A DNA stretch of 64,000 bases from contig DASCQC010000026.1 of the NCBI GenBank assembly GCA_036012865.1, positions 62,001 to 126,000 of the forward strand, given 5' to 3'. Of the stretch, positions 44,218 through 53,368 are shown piece by piece. Below the pieces are notes generated by a model, which saw only the letters and a program-made list of their open reading frames with translations, was not told the origin of the DNA and ran no database searches. The translations under genes were made by a program, and so were the position numbers. This DNA is from DASCQC01 sp036012865 (lineage in GTDB: Bacteria > Pseudomonadota > Gammaproteobacteria > Comchoanobacterales > Comchoanobacteraceae). The stretch's first letter is position 1. Every line of letters begins with the position of its first letter.

Positions 44218-45977
44218 TAGTGCTCTCTAGGTTTAAGTTCTACTGACTTAGTTTTCTTAGGCTGCATATTAACAGAGCGTAAGTGATAATGACCATCGGT
44301 GTAAGTTAGTAAGTGCTTATGCCAATTATCATCATCTCTATTAGGGTAGTCTACTCTGCTGTGAGCTCCCCTACTCTCCTTTCTTGTTAATGCTCCCAAA
44401 GCAGAGGTATAGGCGCAACTCATCAAATTGTCTAACTCAAAAGCCTCTATTCTTGCCGTATTAAAAACATGGCTGTGATCTTCTAGTTTGACATCAGCTA
44501 ACGCTTCTTTGTGAGCACTTAATTTATCAAAACCCTCTTTCATCACATCTTCTGTTCGAAAAACCCCGAAATGCTGTTGCATAATCTCTTGCATTTTCCG
44601 ACGGTATTCGGCAACAGACAAGCCCGCTCTCTTTTGGCTCCCCCAAGAAACATATCTTTGCATCGCCCGATCTATGTCATCCTTACTAACAGACACATCC
44701 TCGACACCTAAAGACAGGGATTCGTTCATATGCTTTCCTGCTGAACGGCCAAACACCACAATATCTAATAGTGAATTAGCCCCTAAGCGGTTTGCCCCAT
44801 GAACAATCGAAGCACATTCACCTGCCGCGTATAACCCTTTGACTATTTGGTCTTCACCCTTGTTATCTTGTGATATGACCTGAGCAAAACGATTCGTCGG
44901 AATACCTCCCATCATATAGTGACATGTTGGGACAACGGGAATGGGCTCTTTAGAAGGATCAACGCCTGCAAATGTTTTCGATAGCTCTGTAATACCCGGC
45001 AATTTGTTTACAAAGACGTCCAGATCAAGGTGGTCTAATTTTAATAAAACGTGATCCTTCTTAGGACCACAACCACGCCCTTCTCTGATCTCAATCATTG
45101 AGCACCTTGAAACCACATCACGGCATGATAAGTCACCCAAATGCGGCGCGTGTCGGGGCATGTATCGCTCACCTTCTGAGTTAATCAAATAACCGCCCTC
45201 ACCTCTTGATCCTTCAGTGATCAACACTCCTGACCCATAAATACCCGTTGGGTGAAACTGCCACATCTCCATATCTTGCAAGGGTAACCCTGCTCTAGCA
45301 ACCATACCCAATCCATCCCCCGTACAAGTGTAGGCATTGGTTGTGGATTGATAAATATGCCCCGCACCTCCAGTAGCAAGCAAGGTAACATTAGATTTTA
45401 GATAATATAACTCGCCTGTTTCAATACAAATTGCAAACACACCAACGACAACATCATTACTCATCACCAAATCAATGGCATACCATTCGTTTAAAAAGTT
45501 AGTCTCTGCAGCTACATTTTGTTGGTATAATGTATGCAATAACGCATGCCCTGTCCTATCGGCAGCACAACAAGTCCGGTGAGCTAATTCACCCCCATAA
45601 TCACGCGTCTGTCCTCCAAAGGCTCTTTGATAAATTTTACCTTCATTGTTCCGACTAAAAGGGACCCCCATTCGTTCAAGCTCAACAACAGTTTGAGGGG
45701 CTTGTTCACACATATACTCAATGGCGTCTTGATCTCCTAAAAAATCTGAACCCATAATCGTATCATACATATGCCAACGCCAATCATCGGAACCATCAGC
45801 ATTACCCATGGCTGCATTAATGCCTCCTTGAGCAGCAACAGTATGAGACCTGGTTGGAAAAACTTTAGAAATAACTGCTGTTTTGTACCCACTACCAGAA
45901 AGTTGCAGGGCACACCTAAGGCCAGCACCCCCACCCCCAACAACCAGGGCATCGAATGTTTTTATTTTATAATTCAT
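44217..45977 (-). CDS. sdhA: Succinate dehydrogenase flavoprotein subunit
   Basis: 586 residues (E. coli 588). The ATG at 45977 overlaps the sdhD stop (ATGA) and gives the expected N terminus before the FAD motif VVGGGGAGLRCAL; a longer frame up to 46064 lies inside sdhD and is rejected. FAD-attachment His is in TRSHTVAAQGG, and the active site shows HPTGIYGSG and RGEGGYL. It oxidises succinate to fumarate at the inner membrane. Confidence 0.98.
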   Translation of the reverse strand: MNYKIKTFDALVVGGGGAGLRCALQLSGSGYKTAVISKVFPTRSHTVAAQGGINAAMGNADGSDDWRWHMYDTIMGSDFLGDQDAIEYMCEQAPQTVVELERMGVPFSRNNEGKIYQRAFGGQTRDYGGELAHRTCCAADRTGHALLHTLYQQNVAAETNFLNEWYAIDLVMSNDVVVGVFAICIETGELYYLKSNVTLLATGGAGHIYQSTTNAYTCTGDGLGMVARAGLPLQDMEMWQFHPTGIYGSGVLITEGSRGEGGYLINSEGERYMPRHAPHLGDLSCRDVVSRCSMIEIREGRGCGPKKDHVLLKLDHLDLDVFVNKLPGITELSKTFAGVDPSKEPIPVVPTCHYMMGGIPTNRFAQVISQDNKGEDQIVKGLYAAGECASIVHGANRLGANSLLDIVVFGRSAGKHMNESLSLGVEDVSVSKDDIDRAMQRYVSWGSQKRAGLSVAEYRRKMQEIMQQHFGVFRTEDVMKEGFDKLSAHKEALADVKLEDHSHVFNTARIEAFELDNLMSCAYTSALGALTRKESRGAHSRVDYPNRDDDNWHKHLLTYTDGHYHLRSVNMQPKKTKSVELKPREH

Positions 45978-46312
45978 ACCCAGCTCCACATCCAATAAAC
46001 AACCCCAAGACACAGGGCCAATAACAACCCATGAACAACACCTAGCAAGCCCATTTGTAGCCAACGAAACTTAACATAATCAGTTAACACAACCCACCAG
46101 CCAATGGCCACATGAACAGCTAAGCTAGCCGCCATTAAAACAGTTAGTATGCGCATCCAAAAACTCAACATAAAAGTATGCCACTGAGAATACTCAGCCC
46201 CTGGATGTGACCACCAAAACCAGGTAAAGCAACACCCGAAAAGTAAAATAAATACCGTACTAACCCGCTGCAACCACCAATCTCTAAGGCCTGGCTTTTT
46301 TAATAAATTCAT
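45974..46312 (-). CDS. sdhD: Succinate dehydrogenase membrane anchor SdhD
   Basis: A 112-residue protein with three membrane helices. DWWLQRVST near the N terminus and HVAIGWWVVLTDYVK (haem His and the quinone-site Asp-Tyr of E. coli SdhD) are recognisable. It lies 3 bases after sdhC and overlaps sdhA by 4. Confidence 0.93.
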   Translation of the reverse strand: MNLLKKPGLRDWWLQRVSTVFILLFGCCFTWFWWSHPGAEYSQWHTFMLSFWMRILTVLMAASLAVHVAIGWWVVLTDYVKFRWLQMGLLGVVHGLLLALCLGVVYWMWSWV

Positions 46313-46315
46313 AAT

Positions 46316-46702
46316 TCAAGCTCCAAAAAAGATTCTATAGGTAATCGCAATCACAAATAAAAACCAAGCAACCAAGGTTATCAAGGCACTCTTTTGAACA
46401 GCTAATAGATGATGATTTCCTGTCACATCATGCCAAATGTGCCTTACGCCTGCAAAAAGATGATAAAAGAATGCTGAAAAGACACCCCATGAAAAGAATT
46501 GACCCAACCAGGAGCCTAAACAATTTTGCCAAATCGCAAACCCCTCTTGAGTTCTCAAAGCATCATAATAAATATACATCAAAATAGGCAATGAAAGAAT
46601 TAACACAACCCCGGAAATTCTATGAAGAATGGATACCAGTGCAGTAACCGGCAAAGATAGCTGAAAAACATTTAAAAAGACTGGTCGTTTATCGTTAAAC
46701 AT
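46316..46702 (-). CDS. sdhC: Succinate dehydrogenase cytochrome b556 subunit SdhC
   Basis: A 128-residue protein with three membrane helices. ILHRISGV holds the Ser/Arg quinone-site region (Ser is shifted to the residue before Ile), and FYHLFAGVRHIWHD contains the axial haem His. The ATG at 46702 gives the usual N terminus (MFNDKRPVFL); in-frame starts at 46714 and 46738 are possible but no start has a good Shine-Dalgarno. It is first of sdhCDAB-sucABCD. Confidence 0.92.
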   Translation of the reverse strand: MFNDKRPVFLNVFQLSLPVTALVSILHRISGVVLILSLPILMYIYYDALRTQEGFAIWQNCLGSWLGQFFSWGVFSAFFYHLFAGVRHIWHDVTGNHHLLAVQKSALITLVAWFLFVIAITYRIFFGA

Positions 46703-46941
46703 GACGTATTGCATCCAAAATATGAGCCATAATAGCACACCTAAGATATAAAAAACAAAACCCTAAGACCTATAATTCAATAAGACACAAATAAAACATT
46801 TATTAACAATAAAATAAATTTTAATTCAAACTAACCAGAGGCATCACATTAGCAAATTTAAAAGTCTATTTTTACTCAAAAATTTGATTTAATGGCTACT
46901 ACTATATATCACATTTTTCTTCCTCAACTCTCATCAACTGA

Positions 46942-47003
46942 AATGGGCACCTAATCCAAATAAGCCCATTAAAATATTGACCTAGATCCATAAATATTAT
47001 ACA
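46942..47003 (+). promoter_or_regulatory. serC-serA upstream region: hairpin and probable promoter
   Basis: The 330-bp gap between the sdhC and serC starts is otherwise empty. AATGGGC (46942-46948) and GCCCATT (46964-46970) form a 7-bp stem with a 15-base loop. TTGACC (46977-46982) with TATACA (46998-47003, 15-base spacer) is a possible serC promoter, 29 bases before the start. The hairpin overlaps the region just upstream of the -35, so it could be an operator or structured leader end of the divergent sdh transcript. No clear sdhC promoter was identified. Confidence 0.4.
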
Positions 47004-47032
47004 GTTTATAGATAGTCACAAGGATTGTGCCA

Positions 47033-48190
47033 ATGAATCGCCCACCCTACAAACCGGCGTCCCCATACTTTTCATCGGGACCCTGTAAAAAACACCCTAA
47101 CTGGTCACTCAACTCGCTCAAAGATTCTTGCATTCAGCGGTCCCACCGATCTGATGATGCCAGGAAAAAATTAAGATTAATTATCGATGAAAGTAAAGCC
47201 CTCTTAAACATCCCCGATAACTATGAAATGATTATTACGCCAGGTTCAGATACCGGAGCCTTTGAGCTAGCCTTGTGGAACATGCTTGGGGTCAAATCAG
47301 TGGATGTCTTCATATGGGACTACTTTTCTAAAGAATGGGCCAACAGCCTCTCTCAACTTCCTAAACTAAAAGTTAACCCATATCGTGCAGATTATGGCTA
47401 CCTACCCAACCTAGAGCAGGCCAACAAAGATCACGATATTATCTTTTGCTGGAATGGCACCACATCCGGAGTCAAAGTTCCTCATTGCGACTGGGTCAGC
47501 AACCATCGCTCTGGACTTACCTTTTGTGATGCCACATCCGCAATATTCGCTTATGAGCTTGACTGGCAAAAATTAGACGTGACAACTTTTTCATGGCAAA
47601 AGTCGCTCGGCAGCGAATCTCAACACGGAATGTTAATCTTAAGCCCAAAAGCGATCCAAAGATTACTGACTTACACGCCTGAATGGCCAATTCCTAAAAT
47701 ATTTAGGTTAGTCAAGAACAATCAATTTATAGAAGGATTATTTCAAGGAAATACGATTAACACACCCTCCTTATTAGCCACAGAAGATTATTTATCTGCC
47801 CTCAATTGGGCCAAATCAATTGGTGGAATCAAAACCTTAAATCAGAGAACCCAAAACAACCTCGATGTCGTTATATCCTGGGTAAATAATACGGATTGGA
47901 TTGAATTATTAGCAACAGAACGACCCATCACATCATCAACCTCTATATGCTTGAAAATCATCGACCCTGACTTCACCCAACTAGCCCTTACTCAACAACA
48001 GGCTACACTCGCCAACTTTCTTAAGCTACTTCACTGCAACCATGTAGCTTATGACATCAACTCTCACCGAGATACCCCTAATGGGCTGAGAATTTGGGGT
48101 GGCCCCACCATCGAAACATCCTGCCTAGAAGCCTTATTCCCCTGGTTGGAATGGGCCTATCATCAAACGACAATAAAACGGAGCTTCTAA
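47033..48190 (+). CDS. serC: Phosphoserine aminotransferase, alphaproteobacterial type
   Basis: A 385-residue PLP enzyme converting 3-phosphohydroxypyruvate to phosphoserine. Its beginning (PPYKPASPYFSSGPCKKHP, then NWSLNSL) and the block CDATSAIFAYELDW, with WQKSLGSESQHGM holding the PLP Lys, match the SerC subgroup of Alphaproteobacteria and Methanosarcina rather than the enterobacterial one. ATG 47033 has AAGGA 9 bases upstream; GTG 47027 is too close. serA follows 2 bases after the stop, the same serC-serA pairing seen in Alphaproteobacteria. This points to lateral acquisition of the pair. Confidence 0.9.
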   Translation: MNRPPYKPASPYFSSGPCKKHPNWSLNSLKDSCIQRSHRSDDARKKLRLIIDESKALLNIPDNYEMIITPGSDTGAFELALWNMLGVKSVDVFIWDYFSKEWANSLSQLPKLKVNPYRADYGYLPNLEQANKDHDIIFCWNGTTSGVKVPHCDWVSNHRSGLTFCDATSAIFAYELDWQKLDVTTFSWQKSLGSESQHGMLILSPKAIQRLLTYTPEWPIPKIFRLVKNNQFIEGLFQGNTINTPSLLATEDYLSALNWAKSIGGIKTLNQRTQNNLDVVISWVNNTDWIELLATERPITSSTSICLKIIDPDFTQLALTQQQATLANFLKLLHCNHVAYDINSHRDTPNGLRIWGGPTIETSCLEALFPWLEWAYHQTTIKRSF

Positions 48191-48192
48191 AC

Positions 48193-49119
48193 ATGTATTC
48201 AGCACTCATAACAGACAACCCAAGCCCGATACTTGTAAAAAAATTAAATGACTATGGCATTGAAACAACATCTTACCCCACCCTAACTCACCATGAACTC
48301 AAAGACTGTATTCACCTATACGATGCACTCGTGATAAGATCAGCTACCAAAATATCTGAAGATGTACTGATTAACGCCTCAAAGTTAAAAGTTATTGGTC
48401 GAGCAGGTGTTGGTTTAGACAACATTAATCAACAAGCCACAAACAAACTCAGCATCACTGTCATCAACACCCCCACAGCAAGCTCAAGAACAACCGCTGA
48501 ATTTAATATAGGGCTTTTATTCTCCCTGGCCAGAAAAATACCCCAAGCTCATTTAAGCATTCATGATAATCAATGGAACAGAAGTCAGTTTACGGGTTGT
48601 GAAATCTACGGTAAAACCCTAGGAATTATTGGCTTTGGAAACATTGGATCGATAGTGTGTGAGTTAGCCTCCTCATTAGGGCTTAATGTACTGGCGTTTG
48701 ACCCCTTCGTCTCAGAAAGCATCATACAAAGCAAGGGCGGGAAAAAAGCAAGTTTTGACACCGTCATCCAATCATCTGACTTTATCTCCTTACACACAAC
48801 ACTGAACTCAAAAACAGAAGGAATGATCAATCGGAAAATATTCAAGAAGATGAAGAATTCAGCACAAATCATCAACGGTTCTCGGGGAAAAATAATGAAT
48901 GAAGAAGACCTAATTGATGCCTTAAAAACTGGGGAAATCCAAGGAGCCGCCCTGGACGTCTTCGCCAATGAACCTCACATTAATAAAAAGCTACTCAACC
49001 TTCCTGGGATAATTTTAACACCTCACCTAGGAGCCTCTTCTTTAGAAGCTCAACATAACATATCTTTACATCTTGCCCAAAAAGTTCATGACAGCCTATT
49101 GAACTGGAAACCTGCTTAA
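48193..49119 (+). CDS. serA: Phosphoglycerate dehydrogenase, short form without ACT domain
   Basis: A 308-residue D-2-hydroxyacid dehydrogenase. NAD-binding motif GFGNIG and catalytic Arg (SRGKIM), Glu (FANEPH) and His (TPHLGASS) are all present. It begins serine synthesis by oxidising 3-phosphoglycerate. ATG 48193 follows GGAG and the serC stop; the open frame back to 48094 is inside serC and is rejected. E. coli SerA (410) and the 530-residue forms have C-terminal ACT domains for serine feedback; this one stops after the catalytic domains. Confidence 0.87.
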   Translation: MYSALITDNPSPILVKKLNDYGIETTSYPTLTHHELKDCIHLYDALVIRSATKISEDVLINASKLKVIGRAGVGLDNINQQATNKLSITVINTPTASSRTTAEFNIGLLFSLARKIPQAHLSIHDNQWNRSQFTGCEIYGKTLGIIGFGNIGSIVCELASSLGLNVLAFDPFVSESIIQSKGGKKASFDTVIQSSDFISLHTTLNSKTEGMINRKIFKKMKNSAQIINGSRGKIMNEEDLIDALKTGEIQGAALDVFANEPHINKKLLNLPGIILTPHLGASSLEAQHNISLHLAQKVHDSLLNWKPA

Positions 49120-49140
49120 GTGCTATAAAGCTCAATTAAA

Positions 49141-49503
49141 TGGAGGCGGCGGGATTCGAACCCGCGTCCGCTAATACTCCACCTTCAGCTCTACATGTTT
49201 ATCCCAATTAAAAATGTCGTGAAGCAACCACAACCAGGAAAGCTATTACTTCACCAAGCTTACTGAAGTCTTGTTTCAAAAAGGCAAGCACTCTCTAAAA
49301 CCAGCTTGTGAGCTCTTACCCTCGATCAATCCCGCACAAGCATGGGATTGGCGAAGGACATTATGCAGCAGCTAAAGCTGGTGCAAATGCGTAGTCTTTT
49401 TCGTTTGCGACTATATATTGTATGATAAGTTTAACGAGCAACATCATAAAACTCGACATGCACCTTGGGTTTCGCTATCACCGTCGAAGCCATAGTCGCC
49501 CCC
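49141..49503 (-). ncRNA. ssrA: tmRNA
   Basis: About 363 bases. The 5' end GGGGGCG pairs with 3' CGCCTCC to form the tRNA-like acceptor, followed by the usual GACTATGG...TTCGACGG start and the T-arm TTCGAATCC at the 3' end. The discriminator is A and CCA is not encoded. The tag frame at 49408-49361 reads ANEKDYAFAPALAAA then TAA, a longer-than-usual tag ending in the hydrophobic protease signal. tmRNA rescues ribosomes stalled on broken messages. Confidence 0.96.
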
Positions 49504-49608
49504 AGATAAAAGAATTATATCAAATCAACAGTTATAAATAAAGACAATGTTTAATCTATAGAATGCCATCAGTTTATCTTCACAACGAAGATCAGTGATT
49601 CACCTAAT

Positions 49609-51930
49609 TCATGGTTTTGCCAGCCTAGCCACTAACCGACTCATGAATTCTATACTCACCCCTAACACGATGATACGCTCAACAGAGATGATAGACCCCA
49701 TTCCAAACCACCCTTGCGTTAAGGCCTCTAAACCTCCCAGCCCCATCAAAATAGCCAGCCAACCTGCCACTCGCATCTGCCACCTAACATCAACACTATA
49801 ATACGACCTACATTGATCCCACGGCAAACCTAATAAATAAAGCTGCTTGATATCCTGCAATCTCTGAAAATGCTGATAACCCTGCACCTGAACCAATAAG
49901 AGCATCGACATGGTTAAAAACAAGATTAACAAGAATTGAATGGAATAAGTTGCATAATCAATCCACCTCTTAGTTAAATGTATATACTGATCCACATCAA
50001 TCAAGGTAACCCCAGGGTAGTGCTGTATAAAATCAACCAAATACCCTCGGTCTATATCTTTAATATAAAAACTTGAAATGTATTTTTTTTGAAACCCATT
50101 CAAACTGTTTTTTTGTAGGATAAAATAATAATTAGGCTTAAAACTATCCCACTTAACTTGACGCACTTGAACAATTTCTATCAGGTAGCTCTTCCCCTGA
50201 GCCTCCATGGTTACCTGATCACCTAACCTTAGTTTCAAACGCTTAGCTAAACCCTCTTCAATGGACGCTGCTATAGATCCCGATAAGCCAAGCTCACCGT
50301 CTTGAGTAAAACCAATATCCGTTACATTTAACTCTCGATTAAGTGATTCATCTTGTCGAATTGACTCTTCAAAATATTCATCAACCTCATGCCCATTAAC
50401 CTTGATAATCTTTGAACGCACAACCGAATCCCACTCACTATTTACCCCATGAGCCTTTAACCTAGCCCTAGCTGAAACCACTTCATCAGCAGTCAAATTA
50501 ATAGCAAAGTAATTGGGCGTGTTTTCTGGAAGACTAAGCCGCCATTGATCTAACATAGTCAAACCCAAAGAACCGATAACGATTGCGCAAGCAATCACAG
50601 TTGACAATGAAAGGGTTTGTATTGTCACCTGGGATCTATATTTCAGCAAGCGGCCGCTCAGCCAATAACTAAGTGGTTTTACCCAATAAAGCTTCTGAGT
50701 TAGTTTAATCAGCAATAAAACAATCAACCTACAAAATAGATACAGTAAAACAACACCCATCACCACCAACACCATAGCGCTGGCTGCAATATTTTGTAAA
50801 AAAGCAATGATGACAAACATAACCCCAGCTAAAATGGCTCCAGCAAGCTTAACCCTATTCTGCCCCATGCTTAGATAACCCACAAAAAACATGAGTATTA
50901 ACCACAACAACAAAAGAATGAATAGATGAGAACCTACCTCAACCATCCCCCTCAGCAAACCCGTGAATCCAAACCCATGGCTCACAACAAAACAGATTAA
51001 GAAAGCCATAAACAACCCAAACATCACACTGATAACAACCCTAGGTAAAAAATGAATAGATATCTCCTTAACCCACCTATAAGGTGGAACACCCAAACAC
51101 CTTAATATGGCAAAGGTTGGACCAAAGACTTGATACCAGTAGGCCACTGCTGACCTAATCATCCAAGCAACCATAAAAAGACCCAACCAACCTATCAAGT
51201 TGAAATATTGGCTCATTTGTGAAATTAATTGACCCTGCCTTGTTAAATCTCCAGGAGAATATATTCTTTCTGAAACCTTCAATGGAGGCATGCTTTTTAT
51301 CAAACTATCAACATTAGTCCCCGTTAAATGTAAATAATAACGAGCTCTTGAACCAAGCCCTATAATCCCCATAGATTTAACATCTTCTAAATGAATAATA
51401 ACCCTTGGCGCTAATGACCACCCATCCACTCCCAAATTGGGCGCTTGTTTTATAAACCCTTTGACGATCATCTGTGTTTTTCCCAAATAGACCGTCTGAT
51501 TTTCTATGAGACCTAAGTGAAGCATCAATGACTCATCACACCAAACCTCACCTGGTTGAACCGACTCAACACAACCTTGATTTGAACACAATGCCAGCCT
51601 ACCAATCATTGGATAACCTTCTGTAACAGCTGATATTGAAACCAATGAAAAATCTTCCTTAGCTTGCAACATTCCATTAAAACGAACTGTCTTGAGAGAT
51701 CTCATCTGATATTGATCAGCCAAATCCACCCACGTTTGGGGAACACCCTCCTGGCTACTCAATACCAAATTAGCACCCAATTCTGTAGATTTGGCAACCT
51801 CAAACAATTGGGATGCCCCATAACTAGAAAAATTAATTAGGCCAACGATAAATGAACACATCAAAAAGCTCATCAATAAAAATGTGTAATGACCCTTGGT
51901 TTCGTGATTCATAAAAATACGATAAAGCAT
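49609..51930 (-). CDS. YbbP-like ABC transporter permease (FtsX superfamily)
   Basis: A 773-residue inner-membrane protein with two FtsX-like permease modules and periplasmic domains, the layout of E. coli YbbP (804 aa). About ten hydrophobic segments are visible. AAGGAGG 9 bases before ATG 51930 fixes the start; a longer frame to 52044 is rejected. In E. coli, ybbP follows its ATPase gene ybbA, divergent from tesA. Here tesA is nearby (52748) but ybbA is absent and a cold-shock gene lies between. YbbP's substrate is not firmly known. Its partner ATPase must be elsewhere or lost. Confidence 0.82.
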   Translation of the reverse strand: MLYRIFMNHETKGHYTFLLMSFLMCSFIVGLINFSSYGASQLFEVAKSTELGANLVLSSQEGVPQTWVDLADQYQMRSLKTVRFNGMLQAKEDFSLVSISAVTEGYPMIGRLALCSNQGCVESVQPGEVWCDESLMLHLGLIENQTVYLGKTQMIVKGFIKQAPNLGVDGWSLAPRVIIHLEDVKSMGIIGLGSRARYYLHLTGTNVDSLIKSMPPLKVSERIYSPGDLTRQGQLISQMSQYFNLIGWLGLFMVAWMIRSAVAYWYQVFGPTFAILRCLGVPPYRWVKEISIHFLPRVVISVMFGLFMAFLICFVVSHGFGFTGLLRGMVEVGSHLFILLLLWLILMFFVGYLSMGQNRVKLAGAILAGVMFVIIAFLQNIAASAMVLVVMGVVLLYLFCRLIVLLLIKLTQKLYWVKPLSYWLSGRLLKYRSQVTIQTLSLSTVIACAIVIGSLGLTMLDQWRLSLPENTPNYFAINLTADEVVSARARLKAHGVNSEWDSVVRSKIIKVNGHEVDEYFEESIRQDESLNRELNVTDIGFTQDGELGLSGSIAASIEEGLAKRLKLRLGDQVTMEAQGKSYLIEIVQVRQVKWDSFKPNYYFILQKNSLNGFQKKYISSFYIKDIDRGYLVDFIQHYPGVTLIDVDQYIHLTKRWIDYATYSIQFLLILFLTMSMLLLVQVQGYQHFQRLQDIKQLYLLGLPWDQCRSYYSVDVRWQMRVAGWLAILMGLGGLEALTQGWFGMGSIISVERIIVLGVSIEFMSRLVARLAKP

Positions 51931-52285
51931 TCTCGACAACCTCCTTATTGATGTCACATTAACAATAAACCGCCTGAAAATAAACTTTAATATACGCAAA
52001 ACATCCACAATAAAGCATAGCAAAACTGCATGAGACTGCGTCAATCTATCAACTCACCACTAAAAACTAAACAGCCCTCAAAAGGCGATTATAATCATAA
52101 TGAAGGTCATTCAGTAGGTTATATATTACAAAATGCATAAATAATTGACATTTAAGGTTGATTTTTACATGAATTCATAATATAAACTATCTTAAGTTTT
52201 TAAATAATCGATCAAGGTTGTTTTTAAATTTTAGGTTTTCTGAATACCCAGCAAACCTGCTAACTTACTACTAGAGGAAAATTTT
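51931..52285 (+). promoter_or_regulatory. 355-bp gap with cold-shock gene promoter
   Basis: TTGATT (52158-52163), a 17-base spacer and TATAAA (52181-52186) form a promoter giving a 5' leader of about 93 bases, typical of cold-shock genes whose leader structure controls translation. AGAGGA precedes the ATG. The ybbP Shine-Dalgarno is at the left edge. Nothing else is recognised. Confidence 0.6.
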
Positions 52286-52492
52286 ATGGCCACAGGCACA
52301 GTTAAATGGTTCAACCCTAATAAAGGTTTTGGTTTTATTACTCCAGATGATGGAGACAATGATGTATTTGTTCATATCTCAGCCCTTAAAAAGGCAGACA
52401 TTCATCGATTAGATGAAGGTCAAAAAATCAAGTATGAAGTTGTTTCAAATCACGGCAAAAATGCTGCAGACAACCTCGAAACTATTGATTAA
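52286..52492 (+). CDS. Cold-shock protein (CspA family)
   Basis: A 68-residue single cold-shock domain. RNP1-like KGFGFITPDD and RNP2-like NDVFVHISAL bind single-stranded RNA or DNA. Such proteins melt RNA structures and can be constitutive or cold-induced. The C-terminal half is less conserved than the RNA-binding face. It is monocistronic, with a long leader and a structured 3' region. Confidence 0.96.
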   Translation: MATGTVKWFNPNKGFGFITPDDGDNDVFVHISALKKADIHRLDEGQKIKYEVVSNHGKNAADNLETID

Positions 52493-52507
52493 TAGATTCT
52501 CAGATAC

Positions 52508-52577
52508 ACAAAACACCAACGAAAGCTCATCGGATCGATTCACTGAATAACCGTTGCGTTCATAGCTGGTGTTTTGT
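52508..52577 (+). ncRNA. Structured region 3' of the cold-shock gene
   Basis: A perfect 11-bp inverted repeat ACAAAACACCA (52508-52518) / TGGTGTTTTGT (52567-52577) encloses 48 bases that contain a further AACG/CGTT pairing. It starts 16 bases after the cspA stop. It could be a 3'-UTR structure, a processed small RNA or a large terminator (only a weak U-rich tail). No known RNA family is recognised. Confidence 0.4.
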
Positions 52578-52747
52578 AAGTCTATATAAAATTAAATTTC
52601 AGACACAAAAATTATAATTATTATCTAAATGATACCAGGTATTAATTGTAAGCATCAGTTTTCACCTATTTCAAAATAGCCTGAATAGTACTACCTTTAA
52701 ATGATCAATAAAGCTATAGTAAAAAGAAATTCAATGCAGGCTATTCT

Positions 52748-53368
52748 ATGACAAAAATTCTAACCTTAACACTAACTATTATCATGTGCGCTCACGCGTA
52801 TTCTTGCAACCTATTACTGGTTGGTGACAGTTTAAGCACAGGGTACGGACTTAAAACCAATAAGTCTTGGGTTAAGTATTTAGAAAAGGAACTTAATAAT
52901 CATCAACCCCCATTTGCACTAAATAATGTTAGCATCAGTGGAATGACCTCCAAAGAAGCCAGTCACTCAATTTCATCATGGCTCAAAGAATACCAACCCT
53001 CCATTATTGTCATTGAGCTGGGGGGCAATGATGTATTACAAGGAGTCCACCCTAAAATTATTAAATCAAACATTGAAAATATAATTGTAAAAAGTGCCCA
53101 ATATGGGTGTGTGGTTTTACTTGAAATCCCTCATCCCCAACACTACCCTATTGAATATATTACTCAAATCAAAAACCTCTCCAAGACACTTGCCCATAAA
53201 CACAAGATCAACTATATACCCAGCTTTTTCAAAAATATAAACCAAAAAGATTTTTTTCAAAATGATGGCATCCACCCCAATGAAAAAGCTCAACCCCTCT
53301 TATTTAACAATGTTTGGAGCGAATTAAGCCTCATGCTTATCAATTGTCAAAGCAAGATAAAAAACTAA
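52748..53368 (+). CDS. tesA: Periplasmic thioesterase/lysophospholipase TesA
   Basis: A 206-residue SGNH hydrolase with a signal peptide (about 1-19, ending HAYSC). The four blocks are visible: GDSLSTGYGL (catalytic Ser), the Gly in SISGMTS, GGND and DGIHPN (Asp, His). E. coli TesA hydrolyses acyl-CoA and lysophospholipids in the periplasm. Position near a ybbP-like gene echoes the E. coli tesA-ybbAP locus. It converges on the cytochrome b561 gene with a 4-base overlap. Confidence 0.93.
   Translation: MTKILTLTLTIIMCAHAYSCNLLLVGDSLSTGYGLKTNKSWVKYLEKELNNHQPPFALNNVSISGMTSKEASHSISSWLKEYQPSIIVIELGGNDVLQGVHPKIIKSNIENIIVKSAQYGCVVLLEIPHPQHYPIEYITQIKNLSKTLAHKHKINYIPSFFKNINQKDFFQNDGIHPNEKAQPLLFNNVWSELSLMLINCQSKIKN

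Noticed and set aside
45978..46064. N-terminal extension of SdhA
   Set aside because: It lies inside sdhD and has no homology; the ATG overlapping the sdhD stop gives the normal N terminus.
48094..48192. N-terminal extension of SerA
   Set aside because: It lies inside serC; the ATG at 48193 has a Shine-Dalgarno and gives the normal start.
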